Shown here in pieces: positions 60,731-64,000 of a stretch of DNA of 64,000 nucleotides (position 1 is its first letter; each line of letters begins with the position of its first letter). The notes below the pieces were generated by a model, which worked only from the letters and a program-made list of their open reading frames with translations, ran no database searches and was not told the DNA's origin. Origin of the DNA: Pseudomonas nicosulfuronedens (GTDB lineage Bacteria; Pseudomonadota; Gammaproteobacteria; Pseudomonadales; Pseudomonadaceae). Position numbers and translations under genes: made by a program. The stretch lies in assembly GCF_005877905.1 (NCBI RefSeq), contig NZ_SWDV01000002.1, forward strand, positions 248,001 through 312,000, read 5' to 3'.

Positions 60731-60736
60731 ATTCTA
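60731..60736 (-). promoter_or_regulatory. -10 element with GC-rich discriminator (glyA)
   Basis: TAGAAT on the - strand followed by GCGCGCC, 42 bp before the glyA start. The -35 match is poor. A GC-rich discriminator of this kind is a feature of promoters inhibited by ppGpp. Confidence 0.5.
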
Positions 60737-60871
60737 ACCCAAGGCGCCGGTGCTGGCACATGAAAGGCGGTCATGTGGCTGACAAGCGGGGTTCAAGGCC
60801 AGGATCGCGGGAGAGACAAGCCGCCGAGTGGCGTGGGTAGCCGGCTTGTCGAAGGTGCAGGATGAACACGA

Positions 60872-60952
60872 CGTAGGATGGTGTGGAGCGTAGCGATACC
60901 CATCGGCCCGGCATCGCGACAGCATGGGTATCGCTACGCTCCACCCCTCCTG
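60872..60952. repeat. Dispersed inverted repeat, family C
   Basis: CGTAGGATGGTGTGGAGCGT-AGCGATACCCATC faces GATGGGTAT... style sequence GGGTATCGCTACGCTCCACC. Occupies part of the 293-bp gap between the glyA promoter and the GGDEF-EAL gene's stop; the rest shows no gene. Confidence 0.8.
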
Positions 60953-60982
60953 CAAGGGCGCTCGCCGTGCGCAGTGGTGCGC

Positions 60983-63900
60983 TCAGCCGAGCAGGAACAG
61001 TGCGTTGCTGGCGAACAGTGCGGCGAACTGGTCCGCCGGCACCGGGCGGCCGAAGAGGAAGCCCTGCACCTCGTCGCAACCATGTTCACGCAGGAAGTCC
61101 AGCTGCTCGTGGCTCTCCACGCCCTCGGCAATCACCATCAGGTTCAGGCTGTGGGCCATGGCGATGATGGCGCGGGCGATCTGCGCATCCTGCTCGCCGT
61201 GGGGCAGGCCGTCGACGAAGCTGCGGTCGATCTTCAGCACGTCGATGGGGAACTGCTTGAGGTAGTTGAGCGAGGAATAGCCGGTGCCGAAGTCGTCCAC
61301 CGCAATCGCCAGGCCCAGGCGTTTCAGGCCTTGAAGTATCTGCATCGCCTGGGAAACGTCGCTCATCAGGATGCTTTCGGTCAGCTCCAGCTCCAGGCAC
61401 GCCGGGGCGATCCCGGTGTCCTCGAGGATGCCGGCGATGCGCTCGCCCAGCTGGCCGTCGGCGAACTGCCGGGCCGAGAGGTTCACGGAAATCTTCGGCA
61501 CCCGCACCTTGTCGCGGTGCCAGGCGCGCAGCTGCAGGCAGGCCTGTTCCAGCAGCCAGTCGCCGACCTGGGCAACCAGGCCGAGTTCTTCCAGCACCGG
61601 GATGAACTCCGCCGGCGGGATCAGTCCGCGCTTGGGATGCTGCCAGCGCAGCAGCGCCTCAGCACCGGTCAGGCGGCGGCCGTCGCCGGTGAACTGCGGC
61701 TGGTAGTGCAGGACGAACTCGTGCAGCTCGATGGCGCGGCGCAGGTCGCTTTCCAGTTCCAGGCGCTCCAGGGCGCGGGCGTTCATCTCGGCCTGGTAGA
61801 ACTGGAAGTTGTTCTTGCCCATTTCCTTGGCGTGGTACATCGCCGTGTCGGCGTTCTTCATCAGTTGGCTGAGCTCGGCGCCGTCCTGCGGCGAGAGCGC
61901 CACGCCAATGCTGGCGGTGACGAAGAATTCGCGGCCTTCCAGGGTGAAGGGGCGGGCGAGACTGGAGAGGATCTGCTCGGCGACCTGGATCGCCTGCCTC
62001 AGCGCTTTATCGCGGTCCTTCTGGCCGGGCAGCAGCAGGGTGAACTCGTCGCCGCCCATGCGCGCCACGGTGTCGTCGTCGCTGACGCAGTGGCTCAGGC
62101 GCTCGGCCACTTCCTTGAGCATGCGGTCGCCCGCGGCGTGGCCGAGGGAGTCGTTGATCGGCTTGAAACGGTCGAGGTCGAGGAACATCAGCACCACCCA
62201 CTGCTGGTGCCGTTCGGCCTGCAGTAGCGCGGTGTGCAGGCGGTCCTGGAACAGCGTGCGGTTGGGCAGGTGGGTCAAGGCGTCGTAGTAGGCGAGGCGG
62301 TGGATGCGCCGCTCGCTGGCTTTGCGCTCGCTGATGTCGCTGAAGAAGCAGACGAAGCTGACCAGGTCGCCTTCCTCGTCGTGTACCGCATTGATGCCGA
62401 CCCAGCTGGGATAGAGCTCGCCGGACTTGCGCTTCTGCAGGATCTCGCCTTCCCAGCTGCCGCTGCGGTGCAGGCTCTCCATCACATGCTTGAGCTGGTT
62501 GGCCTCCTGGCGGTCGGCGGTGAGCATGCGCGGTAACTGGTCCAGGACCTCCTCGGCGGAGTAGCCGGTGAGTCGGCTGAAGGAGTCGTTGATCTGCACG
62601 ATGTAGCCGGCCGGGTCGGTGACCATGATCGCCGCGGTGGAGTGCTCGAATACCGTGGCCGCCATGCGCATCTCGCGTTCGGCGCGGCGCTGCTGGCTGA
62701 CGTCGCGGGCGACGCCGAGCAGGCCTTCGAAGCGGCCGTGGTCGTCCCACATCAGGGCGATGCGCAGTTCCACAGGAATCTTGTGGCCGTCCGCGTGCAG
62801 GCAGTCGAGGCTGAACAGCTGCGGCTCGGCGCTTTCGCGCAGTTCGGCCAGGCGCTTGGGCTCGCCGATGGCGCCCTGCACGCGGTTCAGCAGTTCATCC
62901 AGGCGCTCCAGCTGCGCTGGGTTGGCGGCCACCTGCTGGAAGCCGTTGGACAGCACCCACTCGGGACTGTAGCCGAGCACCTGTTGGATCGACGGGCTGA
63001 TGTAGTTGAGCTTGACCTGGGCGTCGGTGGAGAGGATCACGTCGCTGATGCTCTCGGCGAGCATGCGATAGCGACGACCGCTCTCGCGCAGGGAGTTGTG
63101 CGCCTCCACCGTGTCGGTGATGTTCTTGGCCACGCCGATCAGCCGCGCCACGCGACCATCGCTGTCGCGCGTCAGGGCCTGCTCGCGGATGTCGAACCAG
63201 TGCCAGGAGCCGTCGCGGTGGCGCCAGCGTAACTGGCTGTCGAGCAACAGGCCGTCGCCGACCACCTGTTGCAGGTTGCGGATGCGCCAGTAGTACTCCA
63301 CGTCGTCCGGGTGCAGGACCTTTTCCCAGAAACGCTCGCCCATCTCGCGCAGTTCGTCGCCACTGTAGCCGAGCTGGTAGCCCAGGTTGTGATTGGTGAA
63401 GATCACCCGGCGCGCGGCAATGTCATGGATATAGAGAGTGTCAGGCACCGCGCGCACCGCGTCGGACCAGAACTTTTCGCGCTCGATCAGCGACAGTTCG
63501 ACCTGCTTGCGGCTGGTGATGTCCGACAGGCTCAGGGTGACGGCGTGGAAGTCCTGGATCATCTCCGGCACGCGCAACTGCAACCACAGGTGGCGCTGCT
63601 CGCCCTGCCGGGTGTTGATGCAGGCTTCCAGCTCGACCATGCCCTGGCCATGCAACACGGCCTCGAGCACCTTGCTGCGCACGCCGTCCGGACGCATGCC
63701 GGCGCTGCCAATGAGAATCTGCCAGGCTTGCTCGGTGTTGGTGACGCGCATCAGGCGCTTGGCGACGTTGTTGATCTCGGTGATCTTCGCCTGGCGCAGC
63801 AGCCAGGGCAGGCGCTCGGGCTGCGAGGCGAGCCACTCGCGCAGGTCGCTCTGCCGGCGCAGGTTGAGGTCCACCAGGCTCTGGCGCAGGCCGGAGAGGT

Positions 63901-64000
63901 CGAGCACGCAGAGGGCGACACCGACGCCGTCGAAGATGTCCTGGTAGCGCCGACGGGTCTCTTCGAGGATGTGCAGCGCCTGCTGCTCCTCGGTGACGTC
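60983..64000 (-). CDS. Multi-PAS GGDEF-EAL cyclic-di-GMP protein (5' part outside window)
   Basis: The frame stays open to the right edge (the last codons read D-V-T-E-E-Q-Q-A-L, the end of a further PAS domain), so at least 1005 residues are seen and the start is missing. At least four PAS/PAC units precede a GGDEF domain with intact A-R-M-G-G-D-E-F and an EAL domain with E-A-L-L-R-W, E-L-T-E-S and [10 protein letters not shown]. The RxxD inhibitory site five residues before GGDEF is replaced by S-D-D-D. Both catalytic motifs look intact, so the net activity cannot be told. Possibly membrane- or redox-linked through PAS. Confidence 0.92.
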   Translation of the reverse strand, partial: DVTEEQQALHILEETRRRYQDIFDGVGVALCVLDLSGLRQSLVDLNLRRQSDLREWLASQPERLPWLLRQAKITEINNVAKRLMRVTNTEQAWQILIGSAGMRPDGVRSKVLEAVLHGQGMVELEACINTRQGEQRHLWLQLRVPEMIQDFHAVTLSLSDITSRKQVELSLIEREKFWSDAVRAVPDTLYIHDIAARRVIFTNHNLGYQLGYSGDELREMGERFWEKVLHPDDVEYYWRIRNLQQVVGDGLLLDSQLRWRHRDGSWHWFDIREQALTRDSDGRVARLIGVAKNITDTVEAHNSLRESGRRYRMLAESISDVILSTDAQVKLNYISPSIQQVLGYSPEWVLSNGFQQVAANPAQLERLDELLNRVQGAIGEPKRLAELRESAEPQLFSLDCLHADGHKIPVELRIALMWDDHGRFEGLLGVARDVSQQRRAEREMRMAATVFEHSTAAIMVTDPAGYIVQINDSFSRLTGYSAEEVLDQLPRMLTADRQEANQLKHVMESLHRSGSWEGEILQKRKSGELYPSWVGINAVHDEEGDLVSFVCFFSDISERKASERRIHRLAYYDALTHLPNRTLFQDRLHTALLQAERHQQWVVLMFLDLDRFKPINDSLGHAAGDRMLKEVAERLSHCVSDDDTVARMGGDEFTLLLPGQKDRDKALRQAIQVAEQILSSLARPFTLEGREFFVTASIGVALSPQDGAELSQLMKNADTAMYHAKEMGKNNFQFYQAEMNARALERLELESDLRRAIELHEFVLHYQPQFTGDGRRLTGAEALLRWQHPKRGLIPPAEFIPVLEELGLVAQVGDWLLEQACLQLRAWHRDKVRVPKISVNLSARQFADGQLGERIAGILEDTGIAPACLELELTESILMSDVSQAMQILQGLKRLGLAIAVDDFGTGYSSLNYLKQFPIDVLKIDRSFVDGLPHGEQDAQIARAIIAMAHSLNLMVIAEGVESHEQLDFLREHGCDEVQGFLFGRPVPADQFAALFASNALFLLG

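Overview
The window is high-GC chromosomal DNA of a Pseudomonas, probably from the P. aeruginosa / P. nitroreducens / P. citronellolis side of the genus. The evidence is protein content and gene order: a GntR-prpB-prpC-acnD-prpF methylcitrate operon, an aauRS-ggt-aatPMQJ acidic amino acid locus, and cueR-copA-copZ. Classic Pseudomonas REP palindromes (GTAGGAGCGAGC...) are also present. No rRNA, tRNA, CRISPR array, insertion sequence or intact prophage is visible. The species call is an inference.

Layout. 1-2.7 kb: a partial MORN lipoprotein, a MaoC hydratase, an LrgA/LrgB pair and a LON-domain protein. 2.9-9.8 kb: the prp operon, transcribed leftwards, for propionyl-CoA disposal; prpE lies far away at 44.5 kb and prpD is not adjacent. 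9.9-15.4 kb: a small membrane protein, a methyltransferase, two tandem paralogous 80-85 aa proteins sharing a 26-bp upstream motif, an NmrA-type oxidoreductase divergent from an AraC regulator, and a repeat-rich stretch with a structured RNA resembling phage C4/P4 immunity RNA. 15.6-24.1 kb: two-component system AauS/AauR, gamma-glutamyltranspeptidase and an acidic amino acid ABC importer, with a sigma-54 promoter and two AauR-type boxes upstream of the binding-protein gene.

24.1-33.0 kb: a PAP2 phosphatase, a membrane protein, Ada, a periplasmic-sensor histidine kinase, an HD-GYP response regulator, a RIO kinase, a nucleotidyltransferase and an EamA exporter. 33.0-37.5 kb: a HicAB toxin-antitoxin pair, then copper homeostasis (cueR, copA, a secreted Pro-rich protein, copZ) with two CueR operators. 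37.5-44.3 kb: a TetR regulator divergent from an RND pump (fusion protein plus HAE1 transporter, no outer-membrane channel), then a Bcr/CflA drug exporter. 44.5-50.3 kb: prpE, a receiver-like protein lacking its phosphoacceptor Asp, a YpfJ zinc protease, a PhzF-family protein and alaC.

50.4-64 kb: a DUF411 metal-binding protein, small membrane and DUF proteins, trmA, an AzgA-type purine permease, a SecD-like lipoprotein, the specialised Hsp70 hscC with a J-like membrane protein, glyA, and a large multi-PAS GGDEF-EAL protein running off the right end. Three families of dispersed inverted repeats sit in the intergenic gaps, two of them inside the prp operon.
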